Shown here in pieces: positions 44,985-55,263 of a stretch of DNA of 64,000 bases (position 1 is its first letter; each line of letters opens with the position of its first letter). The notes beneath the pieces are model-generated. The model did not search any database. It was not told the origin of the DNA and saw only the letters and a program-made list of their open reading frames with translations. The stretch is from positions 1 to 64,000 of the forward strand of contig JAIWZP010000049.1 of assembly GCA_025201375.1 (NCBI GenBank), in the 5' to 3' direction. The translations under genes and the position numbers were made by a program. The stretch is from Gongronella butleri. Its lineage: Eukaryota > Mucoromycota > Mucoromycetes > Mucorales > Cunninghamellaceae.

Positions 44985-45175
44985 TGACCACTACAAAACA
45001 GACCTCCTTTCCCGCGGCCAAGCACGTTCACTGGGACGTGTGGCAAGAGTAAAAAGTGAACAAAGCGCCGATCGGCCGAGAATGGAAGCGGCTGATCACA
45101 TCCAGTCTGCAATTGCCCTTACTCATCTGCTGGACAGCATGCTCATACGCACGTTCGACCGTCTAAAGCTGCCGT
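44985..45175. repeat. Flanking repeat of the F-box cluster, copy 2
   Basis: Counterpart of 40300-40500, here just downstream of F-box copy 2 and about 1.2 kb upstream of the F-box relic. This shows that the cluster grew by segmental duplication with flanks included. Confidence 0.8.
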
Positions 45176-45424
45176 CATAACATGCGTATTGCAGGTATTA
45201 GAGTCGCAAGTCACAAACTTGAGAGAAACGTATGTGTTTTTGCATACTGCTTGCGGACGAAATTAGGCAAATGTGCAAAAATTTGACGATACGCAACGAT
45301 AGTCTAGCACATGCAAAGAAAAGAAAAAAGGAGAAGAAAGAAAACGACAAAAGAGACCGAAAAAACCAGATTTTCATGTTTTACGCATAATCAATGCACA
45401 ATCGTGAAACAGCACAACTTTTTG

Positions 45425-45552
45425 GCGCGCTGCTTGCTACATATGAAAGAAGAAGGGGCAAGCTTTCATTTGAGCCCCTCTTTATATCTCTGGGTGCGCT
45501 ATTTGAGAAGCTACACCTGTTTATAGTTTGGCTCGCTGTTACGCCGCTTTTT

Positions 45553-45587
<35 letters not shown>

Positions 45588-46325
45588 TCAACTCCTCACG
45601 GCCCCAAACGTAAAGGGAAGCTGGGTCCCAAAGAATAGTAACATCGAGGCAAGTCTCACAAGATTCTACTTTGCGGATTTTGAGAAAATGGAGTTTGAAA
45701 GGGCCAGAGAGCTTCATTTCAAATGCCCATCCTTCGACGACAAATCAAACTGGAGCCGATCGGTCGACTTGGCCTCGGAGAGCATCGTTTAACGTTCCAT
45801 GTGTATACATTGAATGGAACGAAGATTACACACTATCCAGAGTATTGACGCTCCGAAAATCGCTTTCAAAAAACGCGATTTTGACGCGTCGCCATTCACG
45901 CGTAAAGCGCGCTTTTTTTGCAATTTCCAGCATCCACGTGTGCGCACGATCCATAGGCGCGAGATATATTTATTTTGACTCCCTGAAAGCACGTCGTCGA
46001 TCCATGGTATTGAATTGAAAATCTTGTGTTTTTCGTGCTTCTTTGTCAATTTTCTCGCCAACCAGTTTAACAACCCATAACCTTTCCAACACAAGAGTGG
46101 ATGAGTGAAGCATGATCTTGCTATCCTCCAAGTTTCGTGGAGGTCCAACGAAGTTTTTCGATTTTTGAAAATTGGCCAGGGGGTCATCCATGAAATTTTG
46201 ACATTTTCATTTTGGTTGTTGCTTGCCATCTAACGGCCATAGTGTTGCCTGGGTGGGCTCAAATGAAAGCCTGGCGCGAGCTTTATGTCACGACGCGAGA
46301 ATCAGCCAATAGGCTTTGAGTGCGT
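45425..46325. repeat. Dispersed 0.9-kb repeat, copy B
   Basis: Collinear with 16585-17480, same orientation. Copy B carries a 30-A run (45555-45584) absent from copy A. It sits between the F-box flanking repeat and the F-box relic, so it may have taken part in cluster rearrangement. Confidence 0.8.
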
Positions 46326-46404
46326 GCTTGAAAAGGCCAAAATTGATGCTTTATCGCGTTGACGCATCTGTCGCTGAAGCATGTCCGGGGTGGGGATTGA
46401 CCGA

Positions 46405-46804
46405 TGGAGAATTTTACAAACCGGCCGCAATTGAGCTGCAACATCGTCTTTTATAACGAATCTTCCCTTGACGTCAATGGCGCGGTCTTGAATCGCCTCC
46501 GCGGTGCGCTGCCTTCTCTTTAGTACCTTGGTGTTGGTCGCATCGACCCCACTCTTGAATCAGATTATGTGAAAGAGGCCGAGCGAGAATATATGCAAAG
46601 AGATAACTTACACAAGTTGACGATTGCTTTGCATGCCATGTCTCTGCGAGGCTTCTATAGTCATACAGTATACTAGCGGATGTCTTTACTTCCAGTGATG
46701 CATGGCACAGTGACACAAGTATAAAGAACGATGCGTATTTTAAATGCAAACGTTTGGTGCAGGCATTCATCGACTACTTCCATCGTGGCGAGTACAGACG
46801 TTAA
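46405..46804 (+). pseudogene. F-box/LRR C-terminal relic
   Basis: Plus-strand frames read RPQLSCNIVFYN, then ALPSL-stop-YLGVGR, then LHAMSLRGFYSH, then out of frame, and finally LVQAFIDYFHRGEYRR-stop. These match the last 130 residues of the two F-box copies (RPQLSRN, LPSLQYLG, MNLRGFYSH, FISYFYG). It has internal stops and frame changes, so it is a decayed third member. No F-box or 5' part remains. Confidence 0.8.
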
Positions 46805-47022
46805 ATTATTATTTTAGAAATTATAAAATAATAAGCTTGGCCCGATTCGCTTTTTTTCACGCGTTTGGTGTGCCACAAGTAGATATGCTGCAGCATTTGC
46901 CTCTCTTTTCTCCTGGAAATGCCTGGAAATGCCTACAAACGTCGGTTTGTAGTTTTGTCGTTTTGTCGCATGTGTCTGTTTCTGTTTTTACGCGCTATTC
47001 GCAATTCAATTGGTATATTTAT

Positions 47023-48284
47023 TTATGAAAAAATTGATTCGTTCTTCTGAATCTTCTCTAGCTTGCTTGCTCGCATATGGTACACCTTGCGCAGCTCTCT
47101 AAATTGCTTTACAAAGCTGTCGTGGTCCAAGCTGCCGTCAATAAAAGACTGTGCGACCGACTCGGACAAATCCTCGGATTCATACACACCAGCTTTGAGT
47201 CGCGTCATCACCGTCGATGATGAAAAGCGCTAGATACGTGTAATAAAAAAAAAGAAAAAAATGATAAAAAAAAACGCGTGAATAACGCGCTTGCGAAGCG
47301 AAACTGTGCCGACCCTCGTCGTTTTACCTTGAATGCATCTTGCTGCTGGCGCTCCTTTTCTGATATCCGCGAGCGCAGTTCCTGGAAGGATTGATTCAGC
47401 TCATCAACTTGGGTTCGCAGGCGCACAAGCTCATCCTCGTAGCTGAGATTCTTGCCTAGGAACAGAACGAAGCAATTGAGATCAAAAACAAACTTTTCGA
47501 GCTATTGAGGGGTCCAATGGACACGGTGCTTACGCGCTAGATTCTCATTTCCATTGTAAAGCTCGCCCTTCACAGTTTTCATGTTCCTGACGCGATCCAG
47601 GCTGTGGAAAAAGATATCAAATGCCTTGTCGTTCGTCAGCAGCTCGTCAATCTCCTCGGGGCTGTGCAGAAATAATATAAAAAATCAGCATGAAACACAA
47701 AAAAGAGCCATTTGCTCACCTTTTGTTCATGATGGTCATGTACTCGGCACTGAGCGACGGCTGGCTGGCCGCGGGCGTATTTGTCGGGATAGGAGGAGGT
47801 GGGCGATGGCCGTACCTGATCAAAAAAAAAAAAAAAAAAAAATGAGCCACTGTTTCATGGCTATTTTCACAAAAAAGATCAAAAACCACTTACATCTCGT
47901 CGGTGGTGGCGCGCTTGGAGGGCGGATGCGATTTGAAATTGTCGAAAATGTCGTGAACGAGCATGCCGAGGCTGGATTGAGAGTGCCAAGACAAGAGGGC
48001 ATCGCACACAATGACGTCGGAATCAATCCATGGGTGGCGCATCCCCGTCGGTGACACTGTCAGCACTGGCGCCTCGTCAGGGAATGTCGGTGGCAAGTTG
48101 ACAAGCACTTGGATGTCGCCCTCGGTCCCAACCTCGTATTGCTGGCCCTCGATAATGACGGTCACCGCGCTATTGTGCGAAAACAACGACGCGATCTGCT
48201 GTTGTCGCCTAAAAGGCAGCAAAAAAGAGGTTAGCAGCCGCGCAACGTGGCCAATTTGTCTCTCACGTACTCTTCCTGGCTCAT
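47023..48284 (-). CDS. VPS37: VPS37-type ESCRT-I subunit
   Basis: Exons 48284-48271, 48208-47894, 47815-47720, 47661-47534, 47455-47328 and 47229-47023 give 295 aa. The N-terminal half is a UEV-like fold without catalytic Cys (VIIEGQQYEVGTEGDIQVLV, LPPTFPDEAPVLTVSPTGMR, HPWIDSDVIV), as in VPS37A. A Pro-rich linker follows (YGHRPPPPIPTNTP), then the Mod(r)/Vps37 coiled-coil domain (SPEEIDELLTNDKAFDIFF, then LRTQVDELNQSFQELRSRI) and the C-terminal SFIDGSLDHDSFVKQFRELR block. ESCRT-I sorts ubiquitylated cargo into multivesicular endosomes. The first exon has only 14 coding nt with donor GTACGT; that junction was chosen because only it keeps phase into RQQQIASLF. Confidence 0.9.
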
Positions 48285-48577
48285 GATGAAGGTCTGGGGG
48301 GGGGAAGGGGAAAAAGGTACAAAAAAGACGGAAAATGTACAACAAAGCGAAAGAAAGGCGTCCCCTTCTTTGGTGACGTCCTCCACTGGGAAAAAAAAAA
48401 GGTCAGTGGCCAATGAAAATGCAAGAATCCAATTGCTATGCTCCCCCCTCTCTTTCCCCCTCTCTTGCTTACATTTTTATTTTTATATAAAAGCGGAGGC
48501 GTGTCCGGCTTTTGCGGCCGGCATCAAGTAACATTATATGATATGGTAAACACTATTGGACGGGACGCCGGATTTGT

Positions 48578-48733
48578 CTAGGGGTTGACATGGCTGAGGC
48601 TGTTGCCCAGGATGGCGAGCTTGGCGAGCGCCCGGATATTTCGGGCGGGATTCACGTCGCGTTGCCAAAATCGGGCGCAGCGTTCGCAGGCTACAACCGA
48701 GTTTGCGACAAGCAACGGAATTATTGTAGGTGA
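48578..48733 (-). pseudogene. Fanzor C-terminal relic (second lineage)
   Basis: An open stretch of 51 codons plus stop, not led by ATG, reads PLLVANSVVACERCARFWQR then DVNPARNIRALAKLAILGNS. It matches the zinc-ribbon second CxxC and RuvC-III block of the intact Fanzor at 9298 (LTCEWCARKWQRDVNAARNI). The catalytic Asp is retained. The preceding in-frame codon is TAG and the first CxxC and RuvC-I/II parts are missing, so it is truncated. The two copies differ strongly at both DNA and protein level, so this is not a recent copy. Stop at 48578-48580. Confidence 0.75.
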
Positions 48734-49695
48734 CTACACGATCTTCTAGGCGATGATGACCCAGTTGAAAAGTAATACCGAGGACTGAAATAATGAGCAC
48801 AAAACGTGATCGATCAAAATATTTAATTTTTTTTTACTGCAAAAGAGCATCTTGTTACAAGAGACAGATTAAAAGTACAAGCCGATTCGGTTCGATTTAA
48901 AAACCCTGAGGCGGATGCATGGCACCGCGGGATGTCAAATAAAATAAGTGATTTTAATTGTAAACCATGAATGTACAGTACAAAGAAAAAACACCGCATT
49001 TTGCACCGTGGTCACACCGCGCCCGAATTGCAAGACCGCGTGCATCCTGCAGATCATTTCATTTTGTGGACATTGCCCTTGGCCATCGTCGTAAAAAAAA
49101 ATGTGTACGGCATGAATAAACCTATGATAGTGGCGAGATCAACGACGTCATTATTCAAACACCGGCCGAGCACAAGAGGGGTTCCATTGCCCCGTTTGGC
49201 TTCATGGAGCGAACCTCTTTCGTTTACCAGCGGATCAATTCTATTTTGGGATACTTTATTGACGTCAGGCATGAATCCCAGGAATTACCGAGAGAACAGT
49301 AATGCGAAAAAGGCATTGCCCTCTGCCAATGTAAAGGAAAAATGTTCTGTGATTTACTCAAGTGTGCGTCGCTTTCAGCTCATATTTATGCGTTTTCGAA
49401 TGGATCTCTCGAAATAAACGCATCAGGCTGGAATGCGCGACGTCCTTGTAGCGCGTGGAGCTGAATTATTCCTGCGAAATGAAAACAAGTACGCGTGATT
49501 TTACATAAAAAATAAGTCATTGACACGTGGCAGAGCAATGCAATGATACAATGAATCGCAGAAAATGTAAGGAATGACCCCACATGGATTGGAATACCCT
49601 GATTTTTATGATTCAATCCACATTTCCAGTGAGATTACAGTATCAAAATTCAATGTGTCCTGCGACTTAATTGGTAAAATGCACAATATCTAACC
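48734..49695. other. Gene-free stretch beside the Fanzor relic
   Basis: No recognisable further Fanzor blocks or other genes. Short open frames on both strands near 49000-49400 have no motif I recognise. Confidence 0.4.
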
Positions 49696-50939
49696 CTAGT
49701 CGTATTCCTTTTCATCGAAAATGTTGTTGGGCGCGCCAAACATCTTGAGTGGGGAACTAAAAAGGCAAATAAAATGAGATGACAGCCAGGGAATACGTAA
49801 GTGTTGTCGTTTGCTTACTTGACACGGCGCAGCTCTTCGGCGCCAATGGCGGTGATCTTGTCGATATCTTCCTTATCCAGATTGACGTACTTGATGTTTT
49901 GCTCAATGCGCGATGGCGTTGCGGATTTGGGGATGACAGCATAGCCGCGATTCAGGCCCCAATTGAGGATAAGTTGTCCTGCGGAAATATCGTACTTGTT
50001 GGAAATTTCAATGGTCTACGCAAAAAACGATGAGAACCCCCCAAAAAAAAAAGCGCGTCATGAGCACCTACGCGAGGATCTTGCAAGACATTCAGCTTGC
50101 CATACATGGCCGGGTTGCCCAATGGACAGTATGCCGACACAGCGATGCCCTCCTTTTGGCAAAACCTTGGAAAAAATGCGTCAATAAACAAAAAAAATTC
50201 TTGGTGGGGTCACTTACTCAACGACCTCGGTATTGGGGAACGACGGGTGGACCTCGATCTCATTGATGGCGGGGCGGATAGTACAGTCAGCCAATAGGTG
50301 CTTGAGCATGGGCACGGTAAAGTTGGAAACGCCGATGGTCTTGACACGACCGTCCTTGACGAGCTCTTCCATGGCACGCCACGTGTCCACGACATCGATA
50401 TCGATGGTCGGCACCACATCGCCCTCGCGCACAATCAAATCCTCGCGCTCGAAGCCACGGAATTTCCAGGCCATGGGAAAATGCATTAGATAAACGTCCA
50501 AATAGTCAAGTCCCAGGTTCTTGAGCGAGCGATCCAGTGCTTCCGAGACATGTTGTGGGTCGTGAAAGGTCTGCCACAGCTTGGACACCACCGTCACCTC
50601 TTCACGCGGAATCGTCGGGTGCTCGCGCACGGCTTTGCCGACAGCAGGCTCGGTACCATCTAAAACGAGAGTGAGCGACGCGTCCATTTTTTTTTCACGA
50701 ATCGAGCGAACTTACAAGCATACGCGGTGTCAATGTGGCGATAGCCGGCGTCCAGCGCGATCGTCACTGCTTTGGCCAGCTCCTCGTCCGTGGATTCGCC
50801 TTTCCAAGTCCCAAGTCCAACAGCTGGAAAAGATTGTCCGTTGTTCATCTAAAGATACGTGTCATGGGCATGTGAATGGGGTCGCATGCGGCGGTGTTAG
50901 TTTTTATCTTACCTTGATAGCAGGGGCTTGATGCGACAT
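49696..50939 (-). CDS. Aldo-keto reductase
   Basis: Exons 50939-50913, 50848-50716, 50659-50218, 50165-50072, 50015-49819 and 49756-49696 give 317 aa, the normal AKR length. It is an NAD(P)H-dependent reductase of aldehydes and ketones in the cytosol. The catalytic tetrad is visible: Asp in [10 protein letters not shown], Tyr in the next residues YGTEPAVG, Lys in VVSKLW and His in LMHFPMAW. Cofactor elements are [14 protein letters not shown] and [14 protein letters not shown], the last contacting the NADPH 2'-phosphate. The end ([11 protein letters not shown]) is typical of fungal glycerol/xylose-reductase-like AKRs. Substrate cannot be inferred. A second ATG opens exon 2, so initiation there is possible. 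Confidence 0.92.
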
Positions 50940-51628
50940 CTTTTTTGGTTGATCGTAAATTTGAGTGGATATTAAAAGTAAAGAAGAAAAAAAAATTATG
51001 CGTCGTGATCTGACCCTTTTTATACCCAATACCCCGCGCACTGCTTACCAAGACCTCGGAAGTAGCCCGGTATTCCAGACTTATGGGAGGTTGCACAGGG
51101 CAAGGCCAAATCCAGGGGTCTGCTTCAAACTTCCAAAAGTGGTGCTTAGCCCTTTGCTGCTTTGCTGCTCAGCTCTTGATTATTCAGCCGGCATGTCGCG
51201 ATTATTTTGTCAGTATCCCCCGAAACTTCTGGTATTGAGCGAGATCGGTAGATCTATATTTTCCAGAAGGGGTCATTTGCAGAAAATAAATATGATCTGT
51301 GGCCCTCAACGCCCCATTTTATTTCAATTTCACCGCATCCATCGCTGTCCCCACCTTGTTTTCACACACAATACGAAAATATCGTGATGTGAGTCGTTGG
51401 ATGACTGCACAATACCCTGTGATTCACTGGTAGTTTCTCAACATTTTTGATTTTGTGATTGGAAACCAGCTCAGATCAATCCCCAGGATTAAAAAAATTC
51501 GGATCATCTTCTACTCTCCTTGGTGTGAGTGTCAAAACGAATAAAGAGGGCCACGTCAGCATCCATCACGATGCGCATGGGCTTTTGCTTCGGCTTGCTC
51601 GACAAAAAGTGATTGCGTCCGCGCTTAC

Positions 51629-51721
51629 GAGCTCTTCTTCTTGCTCCTTCTTTTCCTTCTTGTCGTTCGTCGCCTTGTTGTCAACAGGCTCCTTGGGCGT
51701 GTCCTTTTTCTGGTAAACCAT
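51629..51721 (-). pseudogene. Orphan first exon, possibly proteasome RPN1-like
   Basis: An ATG-led 31-codon exon (MVYQKKDTPKEPVDNKATND, then KKEKKEQEEEL) ends at a good donor (CTC|GTAAGC). It resembles the charged N-terminus of proteasome subunit Rpn1, which continues with an acidic SEEDxxLKxELE block. No continuation exists downstream: the AKR gene starts 690 bp away and the space between holds no coding pattern. It could be a gene remnant, a rearrangement breakpoint or chance. Confidence 0.3.
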
Positions 51722-51873
51722 GATAGAATCGAAGGAAAAGATTGGAATAAAAAAAAAAGAAAAAAAAGTCAGAGGGCCATTGCGCAAATCGGCTGTTCTC
51801 CGACCAAGAAATTTGTGATCGGATGATATCTGCCTCACCTGCCTAGCCTGCGCCAAGCGGAAATGCCATGACC

Positions 51874-51904
<31 letters not shown>

Positions 51905-52000
51905 AAGCGCATTTTTCTGCGAAAAACAAAGAAAGTCTACTGTATTATAAAAAAAATTGAGCAAAAAGCATGGAAATTGAATCAAAATAAGGAACAAATA

Positions 52001-52030
52001 CAGTAGGAGGAAGGGGGTGGGGAGGGGGGG
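52001..52030. other. G-rich tract next to the Rab GDI stop codon
   Basis: Plus strand GGGGGTGGGGAGGGGGGG, preceded by GGAGGAA, satisfies a G-quadruplex pattern (four runs of three or more G with short loops). It lies in the first 35 nt past the stop of the minus-strand GDI gene, so its mRNA would carry the C-rich strand. Confidence 0.5.
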
Positions 52031-52034
52031 TCAT

Positions 52035-53665
52035 TTAAACTTGGGGATCCTTCTTCTTCAACACCAGGGGCTCGCCGGTGATGCGCTTCCAGAGATCATG
52101 GACGTCATCACACACGGTCTCAAAGTGAGACGTCGCGTCGTACGAGCGCGAGATGAACACTTGGTCGTTGGTACCATCCTCAATAGGCACCTCCAAGGGT
52201 GAGACGGACACGAACCTGGGTAAAATGAAAGAAAGATGAGTGGATCGGTTCTTCGATTTTTTTGTTTCGCTCTTACTTTTCTTTGATGGGACCCAGCAGC
52301 TTGAGACCCTCAATGATTTCCATCTCGGCAGGCTTATCGGTCTCGACAATGGTGGAGACAATGGCCAAGTAGCTGTCCTTGGGGCAGACCATATGATCGG
52401 CGCTAACACACGCGATGTAGACATCGTGTTGGCGGCCAATTTGTTTCTGGGGAATGACGATTTGGACGGAATCGATGTCGCCGATGTTGGGGATAGGATG
52501 GTCAAGCAAGCAGATGGCGCGCACGACGGAGCCGACCTTCTTGACCTTGGCAGGCGCGTACGAGGGGTCGCAAATGACCTGCTTGGCGCGCGCCGTGCCC
52601 TCGGCGGTCTTGATGCCGACAATCTTGCCCTGGTCGTCGTACAGGAACTCCTGCGCGTCCGTGTTGAGCATGTAGGTGCCACCATAGACGGCGCTGAGGC
52701 GCGCAAACGCCTGGGGAAGGTCACCAAGGCCATAAAGGGGGTAAATGTAGGGGCTCTTGCCGTAGCGGAGCACGGAGCCCGCGTACAGGCGCACCTTTTC
52801 GACCGTGTCGCGCGCAGTCTGGTCCAGGTAGCCGTCGTCCAGATGCAGGGCCATGGCGTGGCCAATGAACTCCTGGGTCGACTCGCTCAGACCAAAGCTC
52901 TTGAACGCGTCGCGCATGCTGACCCGGTTGATATCAATGCCTTGGTGCGTGCTGGGATCAGCCACGTTGTACTTTTGCACCCACTCCAAGAACTTCTTCA
53001 TGCGGCGCTTCTCAAAGATGCCCATCAATGGCGACGAAAGCGCCTCCAATTCATTCGCAGGCACCTTGGAAATGCGCTTGTTCGAGTACACAAACGAGCC
53101 CGCAATTTGCTTGAACTCAAGGTAGCGCGTCACGTCCGTGTGCGTCAAAAACTTGACAATCTCGCCATTGGCCATCATAAACTTGGGAATCAAGTCAATG
53201 TTCCAATCACGATCACGGCCAAGACCCTCGGGAGGCGTCTGGCCATTGCGGAAACGCTCATACACCTAGCAGAATAAAAGGAGCCAAGATGAGCAAACAA
53301 GGAACCGACAAGAAAAAGTTGAAAAAAAGGCTGCCTTTTTTTTTTCTTTTTTTACCTGAGTCAAGTTCAACGAGGCAGACTCGGCGCCATAGTAGCTGTT
53401 GCGGTCCAGATGGAGCACTTTTTTGCCGTCTACAGAGAGCAGGCCGGAGAGGATACATTCGGTCAAGCCGGTGCCGAGCACAATAACGTCATATTCTTCA
53501 TCCTGTCGTCGAGGTGAACACAAAAAAGGCGCCAAAAAGTGAGTTCACACAAGATGACAATTATCAACCACCGCATCCACACCACACATTGCGCACACTC
53601 TCGTTGTAGTGCCAACTTGACGCTACCACGCCCTGTCCTCGCGCTCACTCTATATCACATACCAT
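52035..53665 (-). CDS. GDI1: Rab GDP-dissociation inhibitor
   Basis: Exons 53665-53663 (ATG only), 53502-53356, 53265-52277 and 52215-52035 give 439 aa, near yeast Gdi1 (451). It extracts prenylated GDP-bound Rab GTPases from membranes and recycles them. Signatures: [20 protein letters not shown] (dinucleotide-fold start), [20 protein letters not shown] (Rab-binding SCR1), [59 protein letters not shown] and the C-terminal [13 protein letters not shown]. The short length and absence of an extra REP-type insertion favour GDI over Rab escort protein. Its first intron follows the start codon directly (ATG|GTATGT). Confidence 0.95.
53503..53662 (-). other. Intron directly after the Rab GDI initiator ATG
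   Basis: A 160-nt intron, ATG|GTATGT...GACAG|GAT. Joining gives [11 protein letters not shown], the universally conserved GDI start. The region after it is devoid of any other in-frame ATG in a good context. Confidence 0.75.
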
Positions 53666-55263
53666 CTTGATTCAGTAAAACACGTGTAGAAACGTAGACA
53701 AGAGGGAAAAGAAAGGAGTCAATTGCAGATTGGCTCCCATACCCTTTGTAGTTTCAATCTCAGCACATGGCGCCACGCTGGCCAATCATCTCTGACTGCC
53801 CACACATGCATGAATACGCAAACATGTAATCAGATCATCTGTCATTTTTTGCGAATTGCGCAACAGTCAGGGCAACGCGATGCGACGCGACAAGGAAAAA
53901 ATACATGAAGTACATGCTTTAATCCACGATTTACTGTAATGTACAGTAGTGCGCATGCTGTCATCACAGACCTTTGCCAACGTATCGCACGACACCATCA
54001 CACACCAGCCAAAAAAAAAAAAAAAAAAACGCAGATTGGCACTGGCACCAAGCAAAATTGTGTCCATGTATTGACCGACATCACTTTTGGGTCGCCCCAG
54101 CCCTCTGCCCCTCTCTTCTCAGAAAAAAAAATAAGAAGAAACCAAAGATCGATTAAGTGCTTCGTCCAGACGCTCGACATTTCTCTGTATTTGGCTTGAC
54201 GCTTGAGTTTGCAAAATCATGCTAAAGTTGCCAGTTTACCACCAAATTTACCACTCGGGCATTTCAACGCCTCTCTTTTCTAGAAAATTTACAGTAAAAA
54301 CCAGACGCCGATGTGGTCGTTGTTGTGCAGATGAATCCAAAAATTCGTTACTGTATTTTCACAAATACAGTATCATACTGTATCATCATCATGGCTACAT
54401 GGCATTGGTGGTGGCTCTCGAATTTTTTTGTGGATCGCGGTGAACTGCTGGTGGTACAGTATGTACAACAGTACCGAATACCGATTGAAATGGCGCACTC
54501 AGTTGTCAGTTTACGAGTGTCCGTTTGCCCGATGATGATGGATGAACTTTGCACGCTTGCAAAAGTCGGTCAAACATCTCATCAATTTTACTGTAAACTT
54601 AATTTTCTCGACAAAGAAAAGAACACTCTAATCGCTACACTTTTAAGGTGTGGAAAGGAGCTACGGTATTGAATCTCTTTCGAATGAGACAACCAGTTTC
54701 ATCGAGAGACGACGGCTAAAACTCGCAGAGAAAATCCACTACTTTTTCATAAAACTCTTTCATCGTCTGATTTGTTCGACAACGGCCTAGTAAACCAGTG
54801 ATTTTTATTACAGTATTACTAACAAACAGAGGTGCAAAGCACCTAATGGGATAACATGCGGCGCGCTAGCTTTAGTTTTAACTTTTTGCATCGGTCATTT
54901 CACCAGCCTGCAGCCCACCACCACTCAATGCACGGAAATGTGCAAAATAAAAAAATAAAAAAAATTCCATGCAATCCACCACCACCTTAATTTGGAAGTC
55001 TCAAATCTTAAATTTTTGCAAAAAATCTTGCCCTAAGTAAGCAATTTTCTCAGTCGATCGCCGTTCATGCGTCACGCTTTGCGCTTTTTTCTTACTTTTT
55101 TGGCGCGATTTGCCATTTTGTCTGCCAATAGCAAATCTTCGGAGTTACCTGGTTGGGATGCATTATTGATCACTCGGGGTTCGGAATTTTCCAAATTCGG
55201 CATTTTCTGAGATTGAAATGTGTGACCCCTGAGTGACCCCTGAATTTTTCAAAAGTGGTCGTA
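53666..55263. other. Gene-free region upstream of GDI, rich in TACAGTA/TACTGTA
   Basis: No gene supported. Heptamers TACAGTA or TACTGTA recur: 53942, 54351, 54367, 54375, 54459 and 54812, with several near-matches. AT-rich with an A run at 54010-54028. Confidence 0.5.

Noticed and set aside
48971..49417. 148-codon plus-strand frame and a 72-codon minus frame (GTPLVLGRC) near the Fanzor relic
   Set aside because: Considered as further Fanzor pieces, but neither matches the RuvC-I/II or recognition blocks of the intact copy.
54313..54672. 119-codon plus-strand frame in the heptamer-rich region
   Set aside because: Composition and lack of motifs suggest chance; the frame crosses TACAGTA-type repeats.
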